A stretch of 64,000 nucleotides of DNA from Ephemerocybe angulata (Eukaryota > Basidiomycota > Agaricomycetes > Agaricales > Psathyrellaceae), in the NCBI GenBank assembly GCA_013368325.1, contig JAACJK010000163.1:2790001-2854000 (forward strand), in the 5' to 3' direction. The notes below the pieces were generated by a model, which saw only the letters and a program-made list of their open reading frames with translations, was not told where the DNA came from and made no database searches. The position numbers and the translations under genes were made by a program. Below, piece after piece: positions 1 to 11,699 of the stretch. Every line of letters starts with the position of its first letter. Within the stretch, counting starts at the first letter, position 1.

Positions 1-3000
1 CTTCAGGCAGACCCATTCGTACCTCAATACCTCAAAGACATTCAAACCATGCCCCATAAATTGTCTCCGCTGCCGCCGATGCCTATTTTCCCATCGACAC
101 CGTACCTCCAGGAATACCTAACGCAGACCCGAGTGGAAAAGGCTCACAAGAAAGCGATGAGTCTTGCTCTCCTCGCTCTTCCCCCTCCACCGCCCCCTCT
201 CACGCGAAGTTTACCATCGGCGAGGACTCCTTCAACTCCAACAGGACGTCCTGAACAGCTCCCACCCAAGACTCCAAACACGTACCGCGCGCATTTCACT
301 CATCTTCTGCGGTGGGAGCTTGACGCTCAGGCAACCCAGAAGGAGAACATTATCCTGTGGAAAGCTGGGATCAGGGTTCTGAATTGGGAGGAAGAGACCT
401 TCGTGCTCTATGTACCCAGCGTTCGAGGAGATACCGAGTTCGGTGGGCGTGTGGCAATTGGGGATCTAGTGCATATGAGAGAAGTCGTGGAGATCAAGGA
501 GGTTGTGGGAGAAAGGTCTCCCCATCTGGGCAAGGAGTACGCTTCTGGCTATGGAACTGGGATGGCGTTTGAAGGGAGGGTTACTGTTGTGAGGAAGAGG
601 GAAGGCCTCGTTCGTAAGTGTCCTTACCTGCCCTATCTGACTTAAAGCTTACAATCGACTGCAGACTTGCAGAGTCCAACTCTTAAACAGCACGTTCAGG
701 CTTACACCGAAGTGAACTATGCAACGGCCACCATCGTAGACGGCCTGCCCGTTTTTACCCCTCAAGACCACCTTCCTTACCTCTTCAACGTGACATTCAT
801 GCTGAATGCGAGGCCGTTGTGTATCATGGAGCATGCAGTCGCAACAATCTCCGAATTACTTGTGTCTGACGACCAGCAATCCTCGCCTTCGAAGAATGGT
901 ATCAAGGGGACCACTGCCATCACCAAGAAGAAGACATTGAAGGGCGATCCTACATGCAATATATTGCCAACATCTCCCTTCAATCTAACTCGACAGTGGA
1001 TTTTCCCCGAGGAAGAGCATTTGCGATTGTTCGGCACGGGCGAGCAAATTGCCGACGGTGTCATCAAGACAAAGGAGTGGTACGACCTCGGGCTGAATGA
1101 CGAGCAGAGGGTGTGTATTATGAATTCAACCGCCCGAACATTCGTGTAATGATCGAGCTAATCACTCTCTTTTTTCTTCTTTGCTAGTCGGCCGTGAGGT
1201 CCATCGCGTTGAGCCATTCTCCTGTTCCCTACCTCATCAGCGGGCCGCCGGGCACAGGAAAGACAAGGTACGTTGCGTTCGTCTCCTTCATAATATCGGG
1301 CAACTGACGAGGTAATGGTGTATAGGACTGTCGTTGAGACCGTGCTCCAGATCCTTCGGGTCCAGCCAGAGGCGTGTATTCTCCTATGCGCGCCATCCAA
1401 CCCGGCCACCGACACTCTCGTCCAGCGACTTCGAAGCCACCTGAGTCCTACCGAAATGTTTAGGCTGAATGATCGAAATAGGACTTTTGCGGAAGTACCC
1501 GACGAAATTCGGCAGTTTACCTGTGAGTCGCATCCAGGATTCGAAGATTGATGATGTATAACTTGGCGATACTAGACGTTGAGAACGATCGATATGCCAT
1601 GCCGCCTTGGAAAACGTTCCTCAAGTACCGCGTCGTCGTCACATCCTGCATGGATGCTGTCAATCTTGTCATTGCACAGTTCAGCAACCTCGGTCTAATG
1701 GAAATGGAAGATGAAGTCATCAATTCTTTCCACCCCCATCGTGAATTGCAAGCCCCCGTTAAACCACACTGGACTCATCTCATTATCGATGAGGTACGCA
1801 TTGCTTAGTTATGTCACCCTAATCATTTTCTGACCACAAGTCAAGGCTGGCCAAGGCTCTGAACCCGAACTCCTGATACCTATTTCCGTCGTCATCACTC
1901 ATTCGAAATACTATAAAGACTATAATACCCAGGATACCGACATGACCATCCCACAGCTTGTACTTTGTGGTGACCCTAATCAGCGTGAGTTCTATAATCT
2001 ATTCCCGTTTCTCTCAGTGATGTGTACTGACTATCGACGTTTGTCGTGAATCTGTAGTTGGACCCATGATCTGCTCTGAAGATGCGCGCACAGGCGAACT
2101 CGATGTCTCGCTCCTGGAACGCCTTTTCGAGCGCCAACTCTATATCCCGAAACGCAAACGTTCACTTTCGTCACTCATTGAAGCATTCCCTAAATTGCCC
2201 AGTTCGACCTCTAACTCGAATTCGAAAGCTACTTCTCCCACTATTTCTACTAATAACTCAAGCTTTACTACTTTTTCACCTGCTACTTCTACTCCTAGGC
2301 ATTTTACTAATCTTGTTAAGGTGCGTACTTCTCCCTTCCTATGTCGAATCACGCGAGTTTTCACTATCTTGGCTAATGAACACATCACCTCCAGAACTAT
2401 CGAAGCCACCCTGTTATCTTGATGCCCCCTTCTGCTATGTTCTATAATGATACCTTACAGCCTTGTGCGAAGAATGGGTCGGTGATGTGGTCTGGCCTCT
2501 CCGCCCCACATTTACCTGTCAAGTTTATTGGACACAACCACCCAGAAGCAACCAACGACGAGGTCAGTCTCAAAGCTCCTCTCCTATCGTTCTCCTCTGA
2601 TCACAACAACGCTTCAAACAGCGAGCGACCTGGTACAACAAGGGCGAGATACGCAAGGTCGTGGATGTCATCAAGTCGATGCTTGCGGACAACCTCCTCT
2701 CGACCCCGCCTTTACGGCCGGCTCATATTGGTGTGATGGCTCCTTGGAGGGAGCAAGTGTGGAAGTTGCGAGAGGAGCTGAGGAAGGAGCGGTTGCATGC
2801 CGTCGATGTGGGTACTGTGGAGGACTTCCAGGGCAGGGAGAGCAGGGTCGTGATCATTTCCTGTGTGAGGTCGAACCCGAGGTTTTTGGAGGAGGATGCA
2901 AGGAGGGGGTTGGGCGTGTTCCATGAGCGGAAGAGGTGCGTCAGGCCGTTTACTTTCTCATTATTTTACTCATAGGAAATAACAGGATGAATGTGGCGAT

Positions 3001-3298
3001 CACGCGTGCGAAGGAGCTGTTAGTCGTCATTGGGAACGGGAACCTTCTCCAGCGAGACACCTATTGGAAGAGCTTCTTACAGTTTGCTCTCCGACACAAG
3101 CTGTGCGTGCCCCTTTGTTGACAATTTTACGACCGCCGCTGACAGTGCTTTAGATACGTCGGTCCTCCACTGGCTCTCGAGGCCGATGGCAACTACGTAT
3201 CCAAGTTGGAATCCCAGCTTCTAGACTCCGATCTCGACCCCGAAGAATTAGGAATCCTTACTGCTGGGGGCGTAGCTCGCGAGGTGCTCAGCGAGTAG
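1..3298 (+). CDS. SDE3/MOV10-type SF1 RNA helicase (5' partial)
   Basis: The reading frame is open from base 1, so the 5' end lies outside the window. Eleven exons are inferred: 1-613, 665-1110, 1188-1267, 1326-1522, 1576-1793, 1846-1984, 2058-2320, 2395-2562, 2622-2935, 2986-3102 and 3154-3298. All junctions are GT-AG and keep phase. The spliced product carries the Upf1-like SF1B helicase motifs in order: Walker A GPPGTGKTR, motif Ia CAPSNPATD, Walker B DEAGQGSEPE, motif III CGDPNQLGP, motif IV APWREQ, motif V TVEDFQGRES and motif VI MNVAITRAK. This set is typical of SDE3/Armitage/MOV10 helicases, which act in small-RNA silencing and transposon control. An RNA-silencing role here is inferred from family membership. 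The stop is TAG at 3296-3298. Confidence 0.88.
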
Positions 3299-3727
3299 TG
3301 TTGACATGTAGTATGCAAGCCATACCATATAGCATACTTTAGGATGTTCGTTCCATCATCATTCCACTGTTTTCTGACCCAGTGCTTGTGCAGAGCCTAC
3401 TCGAGGTGATGTTTCTTTTGCGATGCGATCAAAAGTCAAAGCAACTTGAAGTCTTGAACACGGTTCTTAAGGCCGCTTATTCAAGATCATCATGTCATCG
3501 AGGTATGTCACGAATGCAAAGGTCCAAGCTTGATCCCCTTGTACTTAACCGAATCGCTGCGACTCATTGTGGTTGCTGATTTGTGGTCCCTCGCTACTCG
3601 GTAGCGTTTAACCGGATTTCAAATACACCACGTTACAGGTGATGCTTACTTGCTTCTATTCTGTTTGCTTGATAGAAAGCGCCCAATAACTGATAGTTTG
3701 AGCTTGGTTCTTTCTCAGCACTGGCAG
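3299..3727. other. Intergenic, no gene seen
   Basis: This stretch holds the 3' flank of the helicase and the upstream region of the oxidase. Short open frames here have no recognisable motif or splice structure. Confidence 0.6.
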
Positions 3728-3735
3728 TATAAATA
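3728..3735 (+). promoter_or_regulatory. TATA box of the FAD oxidase gene
   Basis: TATAAATA lies about 45 bp before the ATG at 3781, with a short CA/CT-rich leader after it. The spacing implies a short 5' leader. Assignment is by sequence and position only. Confidence 0.5.
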
Positions 3736-3780
3736 CTGGATCCACTCATCATAGGTAAACAGCACCCAATCCTCCTCGAA

Positions 3781-5636
3781 ATGGCTGATACCTTCGCTTC
3801 ATTCGCAAACCTCATTAAGGGCGAGGTAGTTACTCCCGAGCACCCCGAGTACGGGTCGGCCATTGCTCGCTGGGCCAAGAACGCCGAGCGCAAGGCTCGA
3901 GTCGTGGTCTTCGTCAAGGACGCCGACGACATTTCCAAGTCGATCCTCTTCGCCAAGAAGAATAAACTGCCGATCGCCATTCGCGGAGGAGGGCACAACG
4001 CTGCTGGGGCATCGTCCTCTGAAGGTGGTCTCGTAATCGACCTTAGCCGCCACTTGAAGACCGTACGAGTCGATGAGGAGGAGAAACTCGCCTATGTTGG
4101 TGGGGGCGCTCTTTGGAGGCACGTTGATGAGGAAGCTATCAAGTACGGTCTGGCAACTGTTGGGGGCACTGTCAATCATGTAAGTTGTCGTTGTTCATCT
4201 GCCTATGACGATGTGATTAATGACTGTACTGATCGCTTCAGACTGGAGTCGGAGGGTATGTTACCGATGCACCGTGCAACCCGTGAGCAGTGTGCTAAAT
4301 GATCGTTCATCTGAATCTTCCACAGATTGACCGTTGGGGGCGGGTACGGCTGGCTGAGTGGACGCCATGGGTTGACTATCGACAACCTTAAGCAGGTAGG
4401 TTCATCAGTACCCGATTTATTTACCTCCCCCAAGCTCATACAATCCAGGTTACTATCATCACAGCAAACGGTGACATACTTACCGCGAGCGCGACCGAGA
4501 ACAATGACCTCTTCTGGGCGATTCGTGGTGGAGGGTCTAACTTTGGAGTTGTGGCGGAGTTTGTGTACAAGCTGCACCCGCAGCGGAAGACCGTCTTTGC
4601 TGGGCCTATCATCTTCGCACCTACCAAGTTGGAGAAGCTTGTACAAGTCACCAAGAAGTGGCTGGAAAACATCAAAGAAGATGAAGGCATGAACCAAATT
4701 TGCACGGTTATTGAAGGTAATGGCGCTCTCAAAGATTTCAAGCAGGCTAGTTAACAGTGTATCTTCTTTCAGGGAAGCCGGTCATAGCATTGTATATTTT
4801 CTTCAATGGATCGGAGGAGGAAGGGGAGGCAAACTTCAAGGATTTCTACGATCTAGGTAGCCATTCTTTGTTTTTCCCTTCACGGATGATAGTCTGATTT
4901 GATTCACAGGACCTTTCAAGGAGGGAGCCAAAGAGATCCCCTACGAGCGACTGAACGGAATGCTGGTAAGACATATCGTCGTCGCGATCCTTTTAGACAC
5001 TCAGCTGATTTGATTGTTGAAGAGCGATAAAGTCGAGCACGGAATCTGCTACTACCTCAGCGGAATATCGCAGAAAACCCCTCACTACGAATCGACCGCC
5101 GAGGCAATCAAGAAGATAACAGAGGTTGTCCAGCAAGGAACCTTCAAAGCAGCGGTTCTTTTCGAGTTCTTCTCCCTCGCGAAGGTCAACTCTGTATCCA
5201 CCGAAGCCACAGCGTTCCGCCGTCAGCTCTCGCACAACATTCTGTGCACAGTGCGCTGGGGTGCTTCTGTGGACGGACCTGAGAAAACAGGCGAAGCACG
5301 GCAAATTACAAAAGACGTTCATGAGATCATCCTCCGCGGACAAGGAAGTCTCAGCGCTTCTGAGCAGCAGGGGTATACGAACTATGGCCATGGTAAGCGA
5401 TGATTTTCAATCGGCTCTTCTCTTACAATGTTATTGACGGAGATGCGACACTACTTCACGCAGATCTAGACCTCCCCTCATCCCTTCTAGGTCATCCATC
5501 CTTGGATCATAATGCAGCCTCGTCCAGGTCCCAGAATGCATTTGCGGAAAACTACCCAAGGCTTCAGGCTATCAAGAAGATCTATGATCCTGAGCACATC
5601 TTCAACAAGTGGTACCCCATTGTTCCAGCTGCTTAG
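3781..5636 (+). CDS. BBE-type FAD-linked oxidase (PCMH fold)
   Basis: The predicted product is 477 aa, from exons 3781-4179, 4242-4255, 4326-4395, 4449-4716, 4773-4856, 4910-4965, 5023-5392 and 5464-5636. The second exon is only 14 nt but is needed to restore frame across TGVGGLTVGGGYGW. Family marks are the FAD-binding segment with IRGGGHN, whose His72 is the expected 8-alpha-histidyl FAD attachment site, the GGGYGWLSGRHG loop, AIRGGGSNFGV, and a C-terminal YDPEHIFNKWYP typical of the berberine-bridge (BBE) domain. The Cys that gives a second flavin bond in many BBE enzymes is replaced by Val in the GGTVNHTGVGG segment, so single covalent attachment is expected. No convincing signal peptide is visible, so an intracellular enzyme is more likely. 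The substrate (sugar, alcohol or secondary metabolite) cannot be told. Confidence 0.9.
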
Positions 5637-6017
5637 CGTGGCCTCGGTGAAGATTAGTGAGACACCCGCTTGGCATATAGACCCACCAAATGTACTACCA
5701 CCCAATTCAATCTCCCCTGCTGGAAGACCGTTAGGTTGGCGGTGCGAGTCCGGCTAGCGCCGAATAAGCGCCGGAGCCGGCGCGTCGCGTCGACAGTGTC
5801 GCGTGACGCATTGATGGAAGTTCCCAGCGCCTTGAGCTTTCTTGTCTATTGACCGTCATAATCACGGCTTTCTCGCCTCGTTCTTCTCGGAAACACAAAT
5901 ACAAGTTATATTCTGCTACGAACCAATGCGGTATGTAATGTAATGAGGTTAAAGCGATGGTTAATGTCCGTGTGGGTCTCAGACCAAAGTCAGTTCAATG
6001 CACGATGCAAGCAGGCT
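5637..6017. other. Convergent intergenic region, no gene seen
   Basis: This lies between the oxidase stop and the stop of the minus-strand coiled-coil gene. It includes a GC-rich patch near 5750-5800 with local self-complementarity (two GCGCCG copies), but no tRNA-like cloverleaf could be drawn. Confidence 0.5.
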
Positions 6018-6599
6018 CTACTGGTCCTCCGCGTCGTCCTCAAGGCGCCCGCGCCTCGCCCCACCAGCAACATTCAAGTTGTAGTCCCAGCTCGCGCCCC
6101 TCTCCTCCGTCCTCGTCGCGTCCCTGCCCTTGCCCTTCGACTTGCCCTTGCTCCCCCGGCGCTTCTTCAACGCGCCCTTCTTCGCCGCGCCCTCTTCCGA
6201 TCCACTCGCAGGACCGCTGGCGCCGGCGTCGCTCTCCCCGTCCTCGCCGGAGCTGGAGTCGGACTTGGAGGCGTCGGTGGGCTCGCCACCGCGGAGGCTG
6301 GATGGCAGGATGACGTTGCCGGTGGTGTCGAGGGTCTGCGCCTCCTCGACGATCTCGACTTTCATGTCGATGAGCGAGGCTTTGAGCTTGGCGAGCTCGA
6401 GTTCGCGGTGGAAGATGTCCTCGAGGAGGTCGTTGTAATCGTTGATCTTGGCCTTGTGGACCTTGTCCGCGTCAAGGGGGTAGTTGAGGCGTTCCTGTGG
6501 GAGGAGAAGATTTAGCGCCGTGGCGGGGTGGATCGAGCGCGAGTTGCTTACATCTGTGACGGGAATGATAGGCTGGGGGGCGAGGACAGCGATGGACAT
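6018..6599 (-). CDS. Small coiled-coil protein with acidic/basic tail, unknown
   Basis: The start is ATG at 6599-6597 and the stop is at 6020-6018. A 57-nt GT-AG intron (6551-6495, GTAAGC...CACAG) fits inside the frame, giving 174 aa if spliced or 193 aa if retained. The middle of the protein (LLEDIFHRELELAKLKASLI region) is rich in charged heptads and should form a coiled coil. It is followed by a Ser/Asp/Glu-rich stretch and then a Lys-rich stretch (KKRRGSKGKSKGKG) that could be a nuclear localisation signal. I do not recognise the family. Plus-strand open frames over the same bases are GC-rich shadows. Being both coiled-coil and basic suggests a nuclear or scaffold role, which is inference only. 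Confidence 0.6.
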   Translation of the reverse strand: MSIAVLAPQPIIPVTDVSNSRSIHPATALNLLLPQERLNYPLDADKVHKAKINDYNDLLEDIFHRELELAKLKASLIDMKVEIVEEAQTLDTTGNVILPSSLRGGEPTDASKSDSSSGEDGESDAGASGPASGSEEGAAKKGALKKRRGSKGKSKGKGRDATRTEERGASWDYNLNVAGGARRGRLEDDAEDQ

Positions 6600-8677
6600 G
6601 GTAGGGATACGAAGAGAGCGATGTGGGAGTGTGAGGGACAGTCTATGGACGAGAAGACGGCTCTAGTAAGTTGACAATAGGGAAACAATGCACAAGACGG
6701 TTGATGGGTAAGTCCACTTGTCCCATCCCATCCTCCTTATATATGTTAATTGCAGGACGGCACACTACAATAACAAGCACAACTCGAGTCAAATCCGTCC
6801 GGGCCACTGTTGCCCGAACGACCGTATACGTGCGTGGTCGTTGACTCAACAGCACGCGTCCTCCTCGTGTATTGTGTGTGGCATTGTGCTGCAGCCTCAC
6901 ATTTCCAGGCGTAAGTAATAATCTATTACTTACATGAACCCATTCTCATCGTCCTTGGCCCTCGGGGTTCTGGATATTCTGCCGCTGGATTCCTCTTGGA
7001 TGCAACTCTGAGGTTCTACGCCTCTGAATGTGCAGCCAATTGCGGCAAACCCCCTAATTCCGATGGACAGTGCTCTGATGGCTGGGTGGGCATCGATTGC
7101 GCGGCAAATCTGCTTCGAGCGCCTTGAGGCCTCAAGCGGGCAGGTTCTGTGCGCGCTTCGTCCTTAGGGCTGGTGGTTATCGACTTATCGTCCCCATGAC
7201 CGGTGTGATTATCACCAGAGGGATAACAGCATCTCAGCAGCCGGTAGCTATCCTCCCCGCTGCGGGTAGGCAGGAGACCTAATGGCCTTGTTTATGGCGC
7301 TTGAAACGGTGCCTTCTCGTCACTTCCACTCCGACGACTCTTCACAGTGGATCGATTCGCGGATGTGATCATCGTCGGAATCCTGCTGGACCCTGGATTC
7401 GTGTGGCCCTCGGGTTGCCCCTTCCTTTCTCCGTTTTAGGCTTCGATTATATGGTATGTACGCGGATTGTGCGTGTTGGAACGCGTAAAGCGGTATTGGA
7501 GATGCACGCAATTAGGTTCAGGCTCAATTGAGGGTTGAGGTTCTGGTAAAGGTGTGGCGCCCTTGGTGAGGTACCGGCGTTATAGTGGGAGATATGTGCA
7601 TCACTGTGCACAATTCCTGTGACTTATGAGCATGCGGAAAGCATGATACTGCTTCTGGTAGATGATCATAGTGAGAACTCCACCTCTTGCTTCTCCATAC
7701 AATTGATCACAGTCACTCAATGTATTCTTTGCATCTCGCCGAGCAAGAATAAGCGCCAGTCCTGCTAACCTTCGCGATACTCGGCTTCGGAATACAGTTG
7801 GAGTGGCACTCTGAGCATCGTTCACTTTTCATGGGGAAGGTACGAACCAGCAAAGCGTGAACATGATCATGATGCCAGATGGTGATGATGATTGGGGGAT
7901 AAGGATGATTCGAAAAGCTATGATATGTGCTAGGCCACTTCTAAGATCGATGATAATCGAAGGTTCATTGAGTAGTAATGCGATTGTGATACAGGACCAG
8001 CGCAGGGGGAAGTGGGGGGTATAATCTACTCATAAAAGGCAAGAACGAAATAAAGAAAACGAAATGAAGCCATGAGTGGGGGTTCATACGACGACACGCG
8101 CCGGTTGGTTGAAGGGAGAAAGCAGTGTACAATGCGATATCAGGATGCGCGGTCCGAAGTTGGGAAATGAATTGGGTATGTATGAGAAGGAAAGACAGCA
8201 TGAGGTGGGGTACGTGGACAGGTGATCCAAATAGATTTCGAAGACCCGAGTACCAAGCCTGGATTACCCTAGGCCGGCTGGCCTGCAGCGGGTGGATCCA
8301 GTAAGACTTGGAGTACACTTGGAGATGCCGGAAGTTGGGGTTCGCGTCTAAAATAGCGAGGGTGACATGGGATGGATAGATAGGCGAAAAGCAGGGCAGA
8401 GCGAGTCAGGCGCCCAGATGCATAATCACAATAGCCGCTGGATCGAACGAATGAACGAACGGGGGATTGCTGTGGACGGTGGGCGTGGTGATGCGCGCCG
8501 AGCGGGGCTAAGGCGCCGCGTCCGGGTTCTAGGGTGCAAACCGCGTGCAGGTCGGAGTGGGGTGGGGTGGCGGGGATGATTTCATGAATTCAAGAGTCGA
8601 TCAGGGTAGTTCGTTCGGATGAGTTCATTTTTTTTCAAGCTCCCTGGTGGAAAGAGGTTGGTGGGGGCGCGGTGGCG
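6600..8677. other. 2.1 kb intergenic region, no gene supported
   Basis: The region contains the upstream flank of the 6599 gene and the 3' flank of the 9262 gene. Several open frames of 60-117 codons occur on both strands, but none shows a domain, a splice pattern or a fungal coding signature. No tRNA or long repeat was seen. Confidence 0.5.
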
Positions 8678-9262
8678 CTAGTCTTCCTCTGGAATCGCGT
8701 GTAGACCGTGCAGGGAGGAGGACTGGCGCCTGTGGCTTCGCTTGAAGGATCCGGCGCCGGCAGCGCTCGTGGTTGATGGTGGGAGTGGTGCGGGCGAGAA
8801 GAGACTCATACTGGGCGAAGCAGACCCGGAGGACGGGAGAGGCGACGAGTAGAAGAGGAAAGGCTCCGGACACGTGTTGGTTATGTCGAGAACGTCGGAG
8901 AAAGGCGAGTTGGTTGGGGAGCTCGAGAGCGAGGAGCTTGAGGAGGAGGCGGAGCGCATGCTACGGATCTGAGAGATACCGCGCTTCGATGAGTTGGGAT
9001 GTATGAGTCGAGGTGGGAGGCGTGTACTTACGGAAGACGTAGGGCTCGTGCGACCGCTTGAAGGCTCGGAGAGCGAAGCCCAGCCGGCTTGCTTGGTGGC
9101 CTTGGAGATCTTGAGGAACGCGAGGCGCTCTTGGCGTTGGATGTCGGATTCGACGAACTGCATCTGCCTGCCCTTGTCGTCAAACCTGCTGGAAGGGATG
9201 AAGGTGATGATAGGAGATGGTCCGTTGGAAGCCATGGGCAGGGTGTAAAAGTCGCTGAACAT
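8678..9262 (-). CDS. Ser-rich protein of unknown function
   Basis: The frame runs from ATG 9262 to a stop at 8678. A 63-nt in-frame GT-AG intron (9031-8969, GTAAGT...CTCAG) is likely, so the product is 173 aa spliced or 194 aa unspliced. A second Met at codon 10 (MASNGPSP) could be the real start. The first 60 residues look ordered (FIPSSRFDDKGRQ, then a charged helix ERLAFLKISKATKQAGW). The rest is low-complexity Ser/Pro with phospho-site-like SP and SSS runs, ending HAIPEED. No family is recognised. It reads like a fungal regulatory or disordered protein, but no function is claimed. Confidence 0.6.
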   Translation of the reverse strand: MFSDFYTLPMASNGPSPIITFIPSSRFDDKGRQMQFVESDIQRQERLAFLKISKATKQAGWASLSEPSSGRTSPTSSVSTRLPPRLIHPNSSKRGISQIRSMRSASSSSSSLSSSPTNSPFSDVLDITNTCPEPFLFYSSPLPSSGSASPSMSLFSPAPLPPSTTSAAGAGSFKRSHRRQSSSLHGLHAIPEED

Positions 9263-10583
9263 CTTTCTGAGTTGGGCTGTTTGTTGGAGTCTTGAGACTA
9301 GGCTGAGATCGAAGCGAAGAGAGGAGAAGTGCTGTTTGGGACGCCCTTGGGTTGGGAGTAGACAAAGAGAGGGAAGCGGTTTACAGCAGGCCGTGAATGG
9401 CGCTAGTTCTATTTATTTGATTTCAGAGGCTTCATGTTCGGTTACACGGTACTTTGATGCCAGGCAGATTTGATGAGTCACCCCAGGGTATTGGCTGACA
9501 GTGCGGTTAGAAAGGCGACTATGACCCAAGACTTGCCCGCAGTATTAGAATAGGCATCAGACCATGGTAATCATCCGACGCCGGCAATGAAAGATGCAAG
9601 AGTCCAAGAAGACAAGAGAAAAGAGTATGTATGACGAACGCATTCGGCGGATTTCCCTCGGAAGTCGTGATTGCGAGACTCGAGTCCACTGCATAACGCG
9701 TACAAGAATGACCAAACCGCAGTTCCGTGTGTGGCAAGTATATTCCTCGGCCAGGACGTGTCGAGTATACATGGTTGCCATCGCGTTTACATCGCGTTTA
9801 CATACGAGCTACTCTAGCTGCGCATCGTGCTCGCGACGCGTACCAATTAACGGTATCTGGAGAGCTTGATAATCCATATTTGTCACCAAAGCGGCAAGCG
9901 CATAGCAGATAGACGGTTGGCCTGATTATCCCTGTTCCCCAGGATCCAACAGAGCCTGCTAGAAAGGTTCCTGCGCGAAGCGAGAAATGCAGCTCGAGTC
10001 ACCGGCTCGGGAGTCGGATGGAAAGGAACACGGAGGTGACTCGGAGGAATCCTCGCTGGCATGTGCGCCTCGGCCAAAGCCCTACATACCGTGCGACCCC
10101 GACGCAGGCGGGATGCGAACTGCCGAGCCGGCATGTCAATAAATAGATCGGCAGAACGGCATCGACGCGACGCGTCTGCCGTTGCCGTTCCGGGGCATCA
10201 GGCGCCTACGCACAACCTGCCGAGCGTCTGCGGTCACGAACGTCTTGAGTACTGCTATAGGACACCTTCGAGGACATCTCAGGTCCTTATATATATCGTC
10301 GTACAGAGGAGTTGCTCGAAAAGGATCGATGAAACTTGGAAGGCCACTTGCGCAAGCTACGTAATCATGCTTGGTCATTATAGCTCCGAGAATGGCAAAG
10401 TTCCAGCAAATTCGAGTTTCTCCTCCTCCCTCCACAGTCCGTCCTGAAACAATCGGCGAGAAATGTACGGAAACCTCGAGAAAAAAGAGGGGCGGGACGA
10501 TAAAACGTCTGAGAAGGCGGCCCCTAAACTCCCAAGAAGTTCGATACCGACCTAACACCAAGCGACGCAACATATCTCTTACC
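9263..10583. other. Divergent intergenic region, promoters of two genes
   Basis: This separates the minus-strand Ser-rich gene from the plus-strand BAG gene. It contains a perfect two-copy 11-bp tandem (ATCGCGTTTAC, 9780-9801) and an AT run TATATATAT near 10288, about 290 bp before the BAG ATG. No gene is supported. Confidence 0.5.
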
Positions 10584-11699
10584 ATGTCCCCTTCGTATCG
10601 ACCTGGCTATGGCGGGGCAGACCCGTCCGCCTACTCTTCCTACGTACCCGAGCAGAACTACTACCGACCGAGCGGCTATCGTCAGCCGCAACGGGACCCA
10701 CATGCGGAGGCCCGAGCCAGGGCGTTGGCGGAGCAGCGGGCGCGGAGGGCGCAGTGGTTGCCTGATGAAGACGACGACTATGACGATGACGAGTACTCTG
10801 AGTTTGGCCCTCGAGAACGGACGTATCTGGAGGCTCGGAAGCGACAGCAGCAACTGGAACGAGCGCAGAGGGAGAGGGAGGAGCAGCAGCGGGCGTTGGA
10901 AGAGCGGAAGTGGCAGGAGGGGTTGGAGCAGAGGCAGCGGGAGGAGGATGCGCGGCGTCAGGCGATCCATGAACAACAAAGGCCGGTGAAGCAGCAGCGG
11001 AGAGAAAAGGCGAAGAGGTCAGAAGAAGCTGCGAAGGTGAGTTTTTAGGCGATTTTGAAACTTCTCGTTACTGACAATCTCGCAAAGGCCAAAGAGGATG
11101 CTCAGCGTCGTGCCGCCTCCAAGTCTCCTAGTCGGATGCCCGTTAACGACTCCGAGGATGCCCGCGCTCGACGATCACCGTCTCCTCCCCAACAACGTCC
11201 CCCACCCCCACGTGCTCCCACACCCAAACCGCAATACAACGAGAAACACGAAGAAGCAGCTTCCCGGATCCAAAAACGCTACCGCATCCGCCAGTCCCTT
11301 CAGACCATCGATGAATGCGAAAGAAAGTTCAGGGACATGAAGAAAGCGTTTACCTATCCCACCACTCTCGATTTCCAAAAGCCAGACGGCGGGCACGTTA
11401 CTGTCCAGGTCAACAGACCACCACCATCAAAGGTCGATACCACCACGCCGATGGACGTCGATGGCCAACCAGCGGGAAAGCTTGCGTTCACCTCGGCCAA
11501 TTACAACTTACACGCATACTTAGAGGGTCTGTTGAAGCTCTTGATGAAGTTGGACGGGGTGGAGAGTTGGGGAGATGCGAAAGTGAGGAAGCGAAGACGG
11601 GAAGTGGTGAAGGAGATTGAGGCGGAGGTGTCGCGTGTCGAGCCATGGTGGAAGGGTGTATGGAGGGACCACGTGCAGGGAGAATCGAAGCGGAAATAG
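10584..11699 (+). CDS. IQ motif and BAG-domain protein (Hsp70 co-chaperone type)
   Basis: Two exons, 10584-11036 and 11088-11699, give 354 aa. The N-terminus is Tyr/Pro/Gly-rich, followed by an acidic patch DEDDDYDDDEYSE and a long Arg/Glu/Gln-rich helix (roughly residues 70-155) that should be a single alpha helix or coiled coil. After a Pro-rich linker comes an IQ-like segment (EEAASRIQKRYRIRQSLQ) and a C-terminal three-helix BAG-like segment (YLEGLLKLLMKLDGV, then VRKRRREVVKEIEAEV). This IQ plus BAG order recalls plant and fungal BAG proteins that bind calmodulin and the Hsp70 ATPase domain. The binding roles are inferred from the family. The start is the first ATG in frame (ACCATGTCC). 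Confidence 0.8.

Noticed and set aside
5737..5800. GC-rich self-complementary patch considered as a tRNA or terminator hairpin
   Set aside because: It lacks the A and B box sequences and a cloverleaf, and fungal Pol II genes do not use such terminators.
5943..6515. 190-codon plus-strand frame rich in Ala/Val/Leu
   Set aside because: It is antisense to the coiled-coil gene; its composition mirrors Asp/Ser/Lys codons of that gene.
9780..9801. Two-copy 11-bp tandem repeat as a possible regulatory array or CRISPR-like unit
   Set aside because: Only two copies, no spacers and no further copies nearby; most likely a chance duplication.
10524..10979. 151-codon minus-strand frame, Leu/Pro/Arg-rich
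   Set aside because: It is a shadow of the Glu/Arg/Gln-rich helix in the BAG gene.
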